DNA from: Dorea_A sp016295505 | GTDB lineage: Bacteria > Bacillota > Clostridia > Lachnospirales > Lachnospiraceae | DNA: 64,000 nucleotides | Assembly: GCF_039832105.1 (NCBI RefSeq) | Contig: NZ_JBDOHS010000009.1 | Coordinates: 1 to 64,000, forward strand | Direction of reading: 5' to 3' | Shown: positions 52,401 through 59,956 of the stretch, piece after piece | Layout: each line of letters starts with the position of its first letter | Position numbering within the stretch: position 1 is the stretch's first letter | Made by a program: the position numbers and the translations under genes | The notes under the pieces: model-generated | What the model was told of the DNA's origin: nothing | Database searches by the model: none | What the model saw: only the letters and a program-made list of their open reading frames with translations

Positions 52401-53185
52401 ATGCACAACAACTTGCCCTTATAAAAAAAGATATTCGAGGTATTACATCAAATAAGCAGGTGTTAATGGTGATGCTTATGGTGCCGCTAGCACTTTCCAT
52501 TGTACTGCCGTCAATTATTGTGTTTGTTACGGTACTGGTTCCGGGGTCAATCTCAGATTTTCAGAGATTATTGACGATGTTGCCGATTACCGCAGAGGCG
52601 CACGATCAGGAACAGATGATTTTAGGGCTTGTGCTGAATAAAATCATGCCTGCTTTTTTCCTGATAATTCCTGTTATGGCATCGTCTGTTATGGCAGCAA
52701 GCTCCTTTGTGGGAGAAAAGGAAAAACATACGTTGGAAACTCTGCTTTATTCTCCGCTTTCATTAAAGCAGTTGTTTCAATCCAAAATACTGGCTGGATT
52801 TTCAGTTGGAATGATGGTTTCATACATCTCCTTTGCTGCAATGATGCTTGTATTAGAAATTGAAATGTTATTTTTGACCGGAAATGCGTTGATGCCTGAC
52901 ATTAGCTGGCTTATTATTTTGCTGTTTATTGCACCGGCTGTCTCGCTTATTGCGATCGCCGTAACAGTGCGAGGTTCCGCAAAGGCACAAACCATGGAAG
53001 AAGCCCAGCAACGTGCGGTATTCCTGATTTTTCCGATTATTGCACTCGTCATAGGACAATTTTCAGGTGTCATTCTGGTAAATTCAGGGCTTCTTTTGGG
53101 ATTGGGTATGGTTTTGGTGGTAATTGATGTATTGCTTATTAGAGGGGCATCAAGAAGATTTACTTATGAGAAACTGCTGAAATAG
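52397..53185 (+). CDS. ABC-2 type permease
   Basis: A 262-residue membrane protein with six predicted helices and the coupling stretch VGEKEKHTLETLLYSPLSLKQLF that is typical of ABC-2/NatB permeases. It is translationally coupled to the ATPase. Such exporters remove peptides, lipids or sodium; context gives no substrate. No clear terminator follows. Confidence 0.88.
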   Translation: MNAQQLALIKKDIRGITSNKQVLMVMLMVPLALSIVLPSIIVFVTVLVPGSISDFQRLLTMLPITAEAHDQEQMILGLVLNKIMPAFFLIIPVMASSVMAASSFVGEKEKHTLETLLYSPLSLKQLFQSKILAGFSVGMMVSYISFAAMMLVLEIEMLFLTGNALMPDISWLIILLFIAPAVSLIAIAVTVRGSAKAQTMEEAQQRAVFLIFPIIALVIGQFSGVILVNSGLLLGLGMVLVVIDVLLIRGASRRFTYEKLLK

Positions 53186-53243
53186 ATGATGGTTATGTGG
53201 AGTTTTGATTATTCCGTTATCGCCTACAAGAGAAGGAGGCCAT

Positions 53244-53351
53244 GATGAAAATTCAACCTCTGAAATTGTTATGTTAGCACCTGTATCAGTTCATGCGGAT
53301 TATTTTCATCAGGGAATAGGAAGTGGAAGAATTTCAATGCATAGAATCTGA
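53244..53351 (+). pseudogene. GNAT acetyltransferase fragment
   Basis: About 35 codons read DENSTSEIVMLAPVSVHAD, then YFHQGIGSG, which is the strand and acetyl-CoA loop of a GNAT protein (VxPxYxxxGIG pattern). The frame then breaks down and ends at TGA 53349-53351. No intact start or end is seen. The DNA around it (53186-53416) holds only further decayed sequence. Confidence 0.55.
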
Positions 53352-53416
53352 TGCAAAGGAGAGTGCACCAGATTGGTTTCATTGCAAATGGAAAATTCCA
53401 CATAGTATGAAAAATG

Positions 53417-53497
53417 CAGTGTAAAACAGACCGGAATCCGTGTGGCTCCGGTCATTTTTCTGGAACAGGATATCATTGAAACTAGAAATCAATGATG
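53417..53497 (+). repeat. 81-bp dispersed repeat, copy 2, with terminator hairpin
   Basis: Copy of 49892-49972. The hairpin GACCGGA...TCCGGTC is stronger here, the T run weaker. It too ends about 30 bases before a gene start (the VOC remnant). Confidence 0.8.
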
Positions 53498-53526
53498 GAG
53501 TAAATTGGATTACGGAGGTGAAAAAT

Positions 53527-53750
53527 ATGCGTATAGATCATATTACAATGTATGTAAATAATCTGGAAAGATACATATTGCATTTGCAGTTGGTGGAAAA
53601 GAAGATGTGGACAGAATTACAGAGAAAATAAAGGATGACGGATATGAAGTAATCAGTGGTCCACGTACAACAGGTGATGGATATTACGAAAGTTGTATAC
53701 TTGATCCGGAAGGAAATCAGATAGAGATTACGGTTGATAGAAACAATTAA
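53527..53750 (+). pseudogene. VOC/glyoxalase family protein with internal deletion
   Basis: A ribosome site (GGAGGTG) and a typical N-terminus, MRIDHITMYVNNLER, are followed by a frame change at about residue 15. The second frame gives the C-terminal half of the fold: HIAFAVGGKEDVDRITEKI, then EVISGPRTTGDGYYESCILDPEGNQIEIT with the metal-ligand glutamate, ending at TAA 53750. About 30-40 residues between the halves are deleted. Not functional as read. Confidence 0.75.
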
Positions 53751-53850
53751 TTACTATAAGACTTGGTGGAATCATTATGAACATATGGGCGTTATTTTCG
53801 GAAAGGTCTATGAGATTTGGAATCTGTCCGGCTTAAGCGGATAAAAAGCT

Positions 53851-54060
53851 ATGGAAACAGCCGTATTGATCACATTGGCAGTTTCGGGTATCTATGCTCT
53901 TTATTTTATCATTACCTATCGGATCGCTTGTGACCATGTGGTCTGCTATGGTCATTTTTACCGTGGACGAATCGAACTTGGTTTCTTATTTACCGTTTTA
54001 TCAATCGCACAGTTGTTACTGGCATTCACGAATTACAAAATATCCAGGAAGAATAAGTGA
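53851..54060 (+). pseudogene. Decayed membrane protein fragment
   Basis: A 69-residue frame with two hydrophobic stretches (VLITLAVSGIYALYFIITYRI and ELGFLFTVLSIAQLLLAFTN). The second continues more naturally from another frame (MVIFTVDESNLVSYLPFYQS), so a frameshift is likely. It may be pieces of an ABC permease, but I cannot name it. The 53751-53850 stretch before it shows no intact gene. Confidence 0.4.
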
Positions 54061-54147
54061 ATACTGGTTTCCGTAGTTCGAAAGGATATTTCTTGGAATA
54101 AAGCGTATAGCATTTCAATTCATGGATGAAAAACTTTTGAGTTTTCT

Positions 54148-54411
54148 GTGTTGCCGGTAAAGTTTGAAAAGATATATTTTTTCGCAACGTTTTTTACAGT
54201 ATTGTTTTTTATAGTCACTTTGTTTCTTATCAGAGGACTTTCATTACAGAATATGCTTATGATTCTATATAGTGGAATCATAACACCTGTATTTGAGGAG
54301 ATACTTTTCAGAGGGACTATTTGGAACAAACTAAGATGTTATATCAAAAAAGAATGGAAAATCTACCTGTTGGTGACGGCTCTTTTTGGATTCTGGCACA
54401 TGGAGTATTGA
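54148..54411 (+). pseudogene. CPBP intramembrane protease fragment
   Basis: Two of the family motifs are readable, FEEILFRG and FGFWHMEY, in an 87-residue frame that begins at a TTG with no ribosome site and stops straight after the second motif. The N-terminal helices and the C-terminal third are missing. The full-length relative at 17648-18598 shows what is lost. Confidence 0.65.
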
Positions 54412-54459
54412 ATGTATTTGGATAATAATATTAAGGAAGGTGTTTCAGATATTTTTACA

Positions 54460-54488
54460 TTGACGTAATATGGAATAACAGTTATAAT
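54460..54488 (+). promoter_or_regulatory. Sigma-A promoter of the SDR gene
   Basis: TTGACG (54460-54465), 17 bases, TATAAT (54483-54488). Confidence 0.8.
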
Positions 54489-54529
54489 TAAGAAAATGTT
54501 AAAAAAATAACAAAATGGAGGAAGTTAAG

Positions 54530-55294
54530 ATGGGACGATTAGATGGAAAAGTTGCTATCATCACGGGAGGTAACTCCGGTGTAGGTGCTGCGACAGCAAA
54601 ATTATTTGCAAAAGAGGGTGCGAAGGTGATCATTACAGCCAGAAGGGAAAAACCACTCGAAGAGGTTGCGGCAGCTATCCGAGAAGATGGCGGAGAAGTG
54701 CTTCCGGTAGTGACAGACATTTCCAAAAAAGGAGATGCAGATACATTAGTTGCTAAAGCTGTAGAAACCTATGGAAAGTTAGATATTCTGGTAAATAATG
54801 CAGGAGTACTGGAAGAGGGATTAAAACCAATTGATCGCTTTAAAGACGAAGATTTGGATCGTATTGTTGAAATTAATCAAAAAGGAACGATGTACTGTAT
54901 GCGTGCGGCAACAGCTGAAATGTCCAAAACGGGATATGGATCAATTGTGAATGTAGCATCCATTGCGGGGGTTATGGGATGTGGAGGAGCTGCTTATGTT
55001 GCTTCCAAAGCTGCCGTTATTGGTGTTACACGCCACACAGCACTTCGATTCGCGGGAACGAATATCCGCTGTAATGCAGTTTGTCCGGGAACAATCGTGA
55101 CGCCTATGGTAGCCGGAACAAATCCGGCAAGTCTGGATCCGGATATGATGGGACAGATGGCAAAACACAGTGACTTGAAAGTTCAGCCATGTATGCCGGA
55201 TGATGTGGCAAATATTCTGTTATTCCTCGCAAGTGATGAGTCTCGTGCAATTACCGGTCAGGCGTTGCAGACAGATTTTGGTGGAACATTATAA
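54530..55294 (+). CDS. Short-chain dehydrogenase/reductase
   Basis: A 254-residue classical SDR. Cofactor loop TGGNSGVG (residues about 12-19) with an Arg-containing following strand (TARREK) that suggests NADP, the NNAG motif, and the catalytic Ser-Tyr-Lys (VASIAG, YVASK). The C-terminus ends ITGQALQTDFGGTL. Gut Lachnospiraceae SDRs of this type include hydroxysteroid dehydrogenases, but the substrate is not shown by sequence. GGAGG precedes the ATG at 54530. The last 14 codons are duplicated at 56826-56870. Confidence 0.88.
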   Translation: MGRLDGKVAIITGGNSGVGAATAKLFAKEGAKVIITARREKPLEEVAAAIREDGGEVLPVVTDISKKGDADTLVAKAVETYGKLDILVNNAGVLEEGLKPIDRFKDEDLDRIVEINQKGTMYCMRAATAEMSKTGYGSIVNVASIAGVMGCGGAAYVASKAAVIGVTRHTALRFAGTNIRCNAVCPGTIVTPMVAGTNPASLDPDMMGQMAKHSDLKVQPCMPDDVANILLFLASDESRAITGQALQTDFGGTL

Positions 55295-55306
55295 TATTAC
55301 TTAGAT

Positions 55307-55345
55307 GAGTAGGCGGATGAAAACTTCATCCGCCTACTCTATTTG
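55307..55345. terminator. Bidirectional terminator between SDR and surface protein A
   Basis: A perfect 15-base stem (55307-55321 with 55325-55339) with a three-base loop, between convergent genes. A copy with one mismatch lies at 56881-56912 at the end of surface protein B. Confidence 0.85.
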
Positions 55346-55351
55346 TTCCGT

Positions 55352-56650
55352 TTATTTTGTGCGGGAGTTTCTCCTGCGTTTGTTGTATACAGCCGTGCCA
55401 ATTACACCGACAGCGGATACAGCGAACAGAATAAGCCACAGCATGAGATTGCTGTTATCGCCGGTTTGCACGCTCGTTGTTACCCCGGTATTCGTGTTAT
55501 TTGTTGTTGGCCTGGTCGATTCTGTCGGTTCTGCCGGCTTAGTTGTGGACTTGGTATAGATGTTGGTGAAGCTCATCTCATCCAGCGACTCAGCCTCCCA
55601 GTCCAGATCGTAGTACACACCGTCATCTGTCTCCTTGCAGGTTGCAGGGAGGATGAGCATGGTATATTCTGCGCTGTCCGCAGAGGAAGAAGCAACGAAC
55701 TGAGACAGGAGCAGACCCCACACTGTGTCGTCATAGGTCCAACCTTCCTCGCCTGCATTCACCTGCTGTACGAATGCACCCTCGCAGAGCATATTCCAGA
55801 GCTGATCAGCTGGGCCGGTGAGAGTCAGGGTGCCTGTATAGTCGCCTGCGCCGTCGGTGGTGACGGAGCCGGAGACGGTCACATCCGCATAGCGCTCCTC
55901 GCCTGCGTTGGCGCCCACGATCGCCAGATCAAACGTCGTCTCGCCGGGAGCAGTGTTGCCGCCCAATTCTACCGTTGTGGTGAAAGGTACACTCAGGGTG
56001 AACTCCTGCTGCGCGCCGCAGATAGTGCAGACGCCGTGCGCGAAGTTGTGATCCGGAATGACCTTGACGGTCTTACTGTCGGTTGCAGTCTCTCCGCTCG
56101 GTGCTGTTCCCGTTACTGAAAGAGTAAAGCTGTCAATATCTGAAGCATAGACCGAAGCGGGGATAAGGCCATAGAGTACACCGTCTTGTTCAGTGATGGA
56201 GTCGGTATACTTCGCTTCGCCTACAGTATAACTGAACTCGCTGACGCTCAGCCCCTTCGCTGCCGTGACGGTGAATTCGTAGTCCTGCTGCGAGCAGACC
56301 TGATTTGCACCGTTGATGGTGGGTGCTGACAACTTGAAAATGGCCCGTGCATAGATGTCCCCTTTAAGAAAAGTACCTGTAAGATTCGTCCAACCCACGA
56401 TTTCATACGGTTCGTAATCCGTCAGGAGATAACCTGTATCTCCGCACACGTCTTTTTGGATATCGTATTTGTCGCCCGCCTTATAATTAGTTCCCTTACA
56501 GATGGAGCCCTGCTTGCCGTTCAGCGTTCCGTGATCAAACACGATGTAAAGTGCGTACCTCTCTGAAGGTGTTTCTGCAAAGGCCGTGACCGGTAAGAGC
56601 ATCAGCACCATGCAAAGGCTCAGTAAAATACTGAAAAATCGTTTCTTCAT
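55352..56650 (-). CDS. Sortase-anchored surface protein A
   Basis: A 432-residue secreted protein. Signal peptide MKKRFFSILLSLCMVLML with cleavage after AFA. Then an N-terminal module (about 28-105, ALYIVFDHGTLNGKQGS to YARAIF) found only in this copy, an Ig-like module (QQDYEFTVTAAKGLSV to SKTVKVIP), an HxFxxGVCxxCGA hinge and a conserved C-terminal beta domain (VPFTTTVELGGNTAPGETTF). A Thr/Pro linker leads to the sorting signal QTGDNSNLMLWL and KRRR. AAAGGAAAG precedes the ATG. It is probably wall-attached; ligand unknown. Confidence 0.83.
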   Translation of the reverse strand: MKKRFFSILLSLCMVLMLLPVTAFAETPSERYALYIVFDHGTLNGKQGSICKGTNYKAGDKYDIQKDVCGDTGYLLTDYEPYEIVGWTNLTGTFLKGDIYARAIFKLSAPTINGANQVCSQQDYEFTVTAAKGLSVSEFSYTVGEAKYTDSITEQDGVLYGLIPASVYASDIDSFTLSVTGTAPSGETATDSKTVKVIPDHNFAHGVCTICGAQQEFTLSVPFTTTVELGGNTAPGETTFDLAIVGANAGEERYADVTVSGSVTTDGAGDYTGTLTLTGPADQLWNMLCEGAFVQQVNAGEEGWTYDDTVWGLLLSQFVASSSADSAEYTMLILPATCKETDDGVYYDLDWEAESLDEMSFTNIYTKSTTKPAEPTESTRPTTNNTNTGVTTSVQTGDNSNLMLWLILFAVSAVGVIGTAVYNKRRRNSRTK

Positions 56651-56712
56651 AATCTTTCCTTTCTTTTTTTCTTCTCTGTACTCCGCAGAAAAGGAGTCTG
56701 TTCATAAGGAGA

Positions 56713-56754
56713 TTGCATAGGGAATTTCCCTATGCAAGGGAGTACTCCCTTGCA
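56713..56754 (-). promoter_or_regulatory. Two overlapping palindromes in the leader of surface gene A
   Basis: TTGCATAGGGAA (56713-56724) and TTCCCTATGCAA (56726-56737) form one perfect hairpin. A second perfect 22-base palindrome spans 56733-56754. They share TGCAA (56733-56737), so both cannot form at once in RNA. A further outer pairing of AAGGAG and CTCCTT-like arms flanks them. No T run follows either. The copy before gene B is at 58257-58302. Confidence 0.7.
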
Positions 56755-56925
56755 AATCCTCTTTGTTTGCTTCTATCCCTGCGGCAGAAGACCGTCCAGG
56801 GAAAATTCGTTGGAGATAGTGGTTATACCGGTCAGGCGTTGCAGACAGATTTTGGTGGAACATTATAATAATACTTAGATAAGTAGGCAGATGAAAACTT
56901 CATCCGCCTACTCTATTTGTTCCGT

Positions 56926-58197
56926 TTATTTTGTGCGGGAGTTTCTCCTACGTTTGTTGTATACACCTGTGCCAATTGCACCGATAGCGGATACAGCGAA
57001 CAGAACAAGCCACAGCATGAGATTGCTGTTATCGCCGGTTTGCACGCTTGTTGTTACCCCGGTATTCGTATTATTTGTTGTTGGCTTGGTCGATTCTGTC
57101 GGCTTGGTTGTGGATTTGGTATAGATGTTGGTAAAGCTCATCTCATCCAGCGGATCAGCCTCCCAGTCCAGGTCGTAGTATACACCGTTATCCGTCTCCT
57201 CACAGGTTGCCGGGAGGATAACCACGGTATATTCCGGCGCTGCATCATCCGTAGAGAGGGCAACGCCTCCATCCAGAAGCAGACCCCACACTGTGTCGTC
57301 ATAGGTCCAGCCTTCTTCGCCTGCATTCACCTGTTGTACGAATGCGCCCTCGCAGAGCATATTCCAGAGCTGATCATCTGGGCCGGTGAGAGTCAGCGTG
57401 CCCGTATAGTCGCCTGCGCCGTCGGTGGTGACGGAGCCGGAGACGGTCACGTCCGCGTAGCTATCCTCGCCTGCATAGGCGCCCACGATCGCCAGATCAA
57501 ACGTCGTCTCGCCGGGAGCTGTGTTGCCGCCCAATTCTACCGTTGTGGTGAAAGGTACGGTCAAGGTGACGATCTTCTCCCACGCGGCATACATCGTCAC
57601 ATCCGCGTCCGTGGTATAGACACCGCCAAGCTCATAGAATATGCCGTCCGAGCCCATCCAGCCGGTCTGGACATAGCCCTCGCGGTGGAAGGTCTTTTCG
57701 GCAAGAGGCAGATCCACGCCGTGGGTCTTGAAGGCCACTTGGAGGCCGAATTCGGCGCCGCCGTCATACTCCACGGTGTACTGCTGTTTCGCGCCGCACC
57801 ACTGGCAGACACCGTCAACGAAGCTGTGACCGGGCTTGAGCGTAACGGTCTTGCTTGCGGAAATATCATGGTTGTCTTTCGTCTTTCCGTGTACTGTTAG
57901 CTGGAAACTACCATTCTCCACGTTGTACCATTCCGCGGGCATCACGCCGCGGACCACGCCGTCATCATCCACCGTCAGATCACTGTCACTGCCACTGCTG
58001 CCGGTGTCAAACCCGAACTTGCTGTCGAGGGTCACGCCCTCCGACACCGTTACGGTGAATTCGTAGTCCTGCGGTGCGCAGACCACATCCGCGCCGCTGA
58101 TCGTAATCGTCGGGTCATCCTCAGCAAAGGCCGTGACCGGTAAGAGCATCAGCACCATGCAAAGGCTCAGCAAAATACTGAAAAATCGTTTCTTCAT
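56926..58197 (-). CDS. Sortase-anchored surface protein B
   Basis: A 423-residue paralogue of protein A. Signal peptide and the C-terminal half (from VPFTTTVELGG to the KRRRNSRTK tail) are nearly identical to A. The middle differs: it lacks A's first module, starts with the Ig-like module in a diverged form (PQDYEFTVTVSEGVTL). After the GVCxxCGA hinge it has a Listeria-Bacteroides repeat-like module (REGYVQTGWMGSDGIFYELGGVYTTDADVTMYAAWEK in pattern) that A lacks. AAAGGAAAG precedes the ATG. It lies downstream of the tetR gene on the same strand and may be transcribed with it. Confidence 0.83.
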   Translation of the reverse strand: MKKRFFSILLSLCMVLMLLPVTAFAEDDPTITISGADVVCAPQDYEFTVTVSEGVTLDSKFGFDTGSSGSDSDLTVDDDGVVRGVMPAEWYNVENGSFQLTVHGKTKDNHDISASKTVTLKPGHSFVDGVCQWCGAKQQYTVEYDGGAEFGLQVAFKTHGVDLPLAEKTFHREGYVQTGWMGSDGIFYELGGVYTTDADVTMYAAWEKIVTLTVPFTTTVELGGNTAPGETTFDLAIVGAYAGEDSYADVTVSGSVTTDGAGDYTGTLTLTGPDDQLWNMLCEGAFVQQVNAGEEGWTYDDTVWGLLLDGGVALSTDDAAPEYTVVILPATCEETDNGVYYDLDWEADPLDEMSFTNIYTKSTTKPTESTKPTTNNTNTGVTTSVQTGDNSNLMLWLVLFAVSAIGAIGTGVYNKRRRNSRTK

Positions 58198-58256
58198 AAT
58201 CTTTCCTTTCTTTTTTTCTTCTCTGTACTCCTCAGAAAAGGAATCTGTTCATAAGG

Positions 58257-58302
58257 AGATTGCATAGGGAATTTCCCTATGCAAGGGAGTACTCCCCTGC
58301 AA
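58257..58302 (-). promoter_or_regulatory. Overlapping palindromes in the leader of surface gene B
   Basis: Same structure as 56713-56754. The first palindrome is intact; the second has one base changed (CTCCCC for CTCCCT), giving one mismatch in its stem. Confidence 0.65.
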
Positions 58303-58319
58303 ATCCTCTTTGTTTGCTT

Positions 58320-59021
58320 CTACCCCTGCGGCAGAAGACCGTCCAGGGAAAACTCATAGCACATAGCAAGACGGCGAAACAGTTCCTCCATGACAGACTG
58401 GGCAATGCCGCGCATATCCAGCCCTGCAAGAAAGGCCAGAACCCTCTGCAGCTCGTCCTCAGGCACCTTATAGCCCCGCAGTGCCAGTGTCACGAATTTG
58501 TTCAGTTTCCGCTCCAGCGTGAATTCTCCCATACAGGGATTAGCCATATATCCGCGCATCAGTCCTGCCGAGCCACACTCCAGCTCGTAAAAATCCTGCT
58601 CTGTAAGCTCCGGCTGATACGGACCGAAGATGCCATGCAGTTCCTTCGCCGTGGCACGCTGGATGTAGTCCAGCAGGTGTTCCTGCGTGTAGGCTTCCAG
58701 ATAGATCTGCCGCAGATTTTCATTCAGCTCCGTCAGCGTGATCTGGAGCGCAGTTTCCGCCGCATAGACATACACCGGCGGGAGCGCAGCGCCTGTAACG
58801 TTTCTGGCAATGCCGAACTGGTTTTCAAACATGAATTTTACCAGCTCCATCAAAACGCCGTCCTTGCTGTGGAACAGATTCTGAAAACTGCTGGAGGAAA
58901 CTTTTGCTTCCCTGAGAATCTGCAGCATGGTCGTCTGATGGTATCCGTTTTCCAGAAACAGCCTGACACAAGCCTGCAAGATCCGTTTTTCCGTCTGAAG
59001 CCCGTCGCTTCGTACTGCCAT
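58320..59021 (-). CDS. TetR family regulator
   Basis: A 233-residue TetR-type regulator with the helix-turn-helix at residues about 10-55 (ILQACVRLFLENGYHQTTMLQILREAKVSSSSFQNLFHSKDGVL) and a helical ligand domain. The start at 59021 has GGGGGTG five bases upstream; two in-frame ATGs further up lie in the operator. It heads the minus-strand set tetR - surface B - surface A. A perfect 20-base palindrome next to its -10 should be its own operator, so the surface protein(s) behind it may be under its control. Confidence 0.88.
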   Translation of the reverse strand: MAVRSDGLQTEKRILQACVRLFLENGYHQTTMLQILREAKVSSSSFQNLFHSKDGVLMELVKFMFENQFGIARNVTGAALPPVYVYAAETALQITLTELNENLRQIYLEAYTQEHLLDYIQRATAKELHGIFGPYQPELTEQDFYELECGSAGLMRGYMANPCMGEFTLERKLNKFVTLALRGYKVPEDELQRVLAFLAGLDMRGIAQSVMEELFRRLAMCYEFSLDGLLPQG

Positions 59022-59042
59022 TTCATCACCCCCTGCCATACA

Positions 59043-59088
59043 AATTGGTTTGCAAACCAATTATAGCAGGTGAGTATAAGCTTTTCAA
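59043..59088 (-). promoter_or_regulatory. Promoter and perfect palindromic operator of tetR
   Basis: On the minus strand: TTGAAA (59088-59083), 17 bases, TATAAT (59065-59060), then AATTGGTTTGCAAACCAATT (59062-59043), a perfect palindrome lying just past and partly over the -10. A bound repressor would block the polymerase. Confidence 0.85.
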
Positions 59089-59161
59089 GATGGAGACAGT
59101 GATTATTTCATAAATCAGTAGTCTGGTCTCAGCAGCCTGGTATAGAACACATGATATATAC

Positions 59162-59190
59162 TTGTCCATACGAAAATCCTCCGGTATAAT
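59162..59190 (+). promoter_or_regulatory. Sigma-A promoter of the MerR gene
   Basis: TTGTCC (59162-59167), 17 bases, TATAAT (59185-59190). Confidence 0.75.
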
Positions 59191-59242
59191 AGATTCGCAC
59201 ATAGAAAGAGCGATAAGGAAACGTAACCGGAGAGGAGATTGA

Positions 59243-59860
59243 TTGAAAAAATACAGAACATCAGAAGTTGCAAAGATGATGGGAATACATCCCAATACCG
59301 TGCGTTTTTATGAGAAATGGGGATTGATCACAAAACCGGTGCGGGAGAAAAACGGATATCGTGTATTTACGGATCTGCACATCTGTCAAATACAGATCGC
59401 ACGTCTTGGATTTGAAATTGAGATCCTGCAAAATGGCCTGCGAAAGAAGATCGTGCAGGACATACTGCATGGAGAAGTACATGAAAGTCAGCTGTCCCTG
59501 AAGAGAAAGGAAGTATCCGAATATTTAGATATTTCGGTAGATGTGCTGCGTAATTGGGAAATGAATGGTCTGATAGCAGTGAAGAGAATGAAAAACGGAT
59601 ATCGTGTTTATACAGATGCGGATATCAGACAATTAAAAATTATTCGGGTATTGCGGTGTGCCAACTATTCTCTTGAAGCAATCAGACGGATGATGCGGCA
59701 GCTTTCGAAGAATCCCGAATCAGATATTCGGGAAATACTTGATACACCCCGGGAAGATGATGATATTATTACAGCCTGTGACAGACTGCTCTTATCGCTG
59801 TCAAAAGCAAAAATAAATGCAGAGAACATTATGACGATATTGAAAAAAATGAAAGAATGA
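59243..59860 (+). CDS. Tandem-MerR regulator
   Basis: A 205-residue protein with two MerR helix-turn-helix domains in a row: residues 1-65 (RTSEVAKMMGIHPNTVRFYEKWGLI, NGYRVFTD) and about 88-150 (KEVSEYLDISVDVLRNWEMNGLI, NGYRVYTD). A short C-terminal helix follows in place of a metal- or drug-binding domain. Translation starts at TTG with GGAGAGGAG upstream. The HelD-like gene lies 96 bases downstream, behind a hairpin, and is the likely target. One chain carrying two DNA-binding heads could bridge or bind as a monomer. Confidence 0.87.
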   Translation: MKKYRTSEVAKMMGIHPNTVRFYEKWGLITKPVREKNGYRVFTDLHICQIQIARLGFEIEILQNGLRKKIVQDILHGEVHESQLSLKRKEVSEYLDISVDVLRNWEMNGLIAVKRMKNGYRVYTDADIRQLKIIRVLRCANYSLEAIRRMMRQLSKNPESDIREILDTPREDDDIITACDRLLLSLSKAKINAENIMTILKKMKE

Positions 59861-59879
59861 CAGTTTCAAACCCTACAGT

Positions 59880-59912
59880 ATACCACCAGCCTTTGCGTTG
59901 GTGGTATTCTTT
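59880..59912 (+). terminator. Hairpin between merR and helD, terminator or attenuator
   Basis: ATACCACCA (59880-59888) pairs with TGGTGGTAT (59899-59907), followed by only TCTTT. The weak T run would let part of the transcripts continue into the HelD-like gene, which has no obvious promoter of its own. Confidence 0.6.
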
Positions 59913-59956
59913 ATCCGATATGCGCAAAAAAAATTATAAGAAAGTGGGGGATATAT

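Larger units (their letters stand above)
55252..56808. repeat. Tandem duplication unit, copy A
   Basis: The unit runs from the last codons of the SDR gene, through surface gene A, to the last codons of a TetR gene (56771-56808, reading FSLDGLLPQG and a stop on the minus strand). Copy B is 56826-58353. The offset is 1574 bases at the left end. About 17 unrelated bases (56809-56825) join the copies. Confidence 0.85.
56826..58353. repeat. Tandem duplication unit, copy B
   Basis: It starts with a 45-base remnant of the SDR gene end (TGQALQTDFGGTL and stop), includes surface gene B and its leader, and ends in the 3' part of the intact TetR gene. Flanks and the last half of the surface gene match copy A closely; the first half of the gene does not. 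Confidence 0.85.

Noticed and set aside
55343..57900. Long plus-strand frames opposite the two surface proteins
   Set aside because: They mirror the minus-strand genes, which have signal peptides, sorting signals and ribosome sites; the duplication makes the shadows look conserved.
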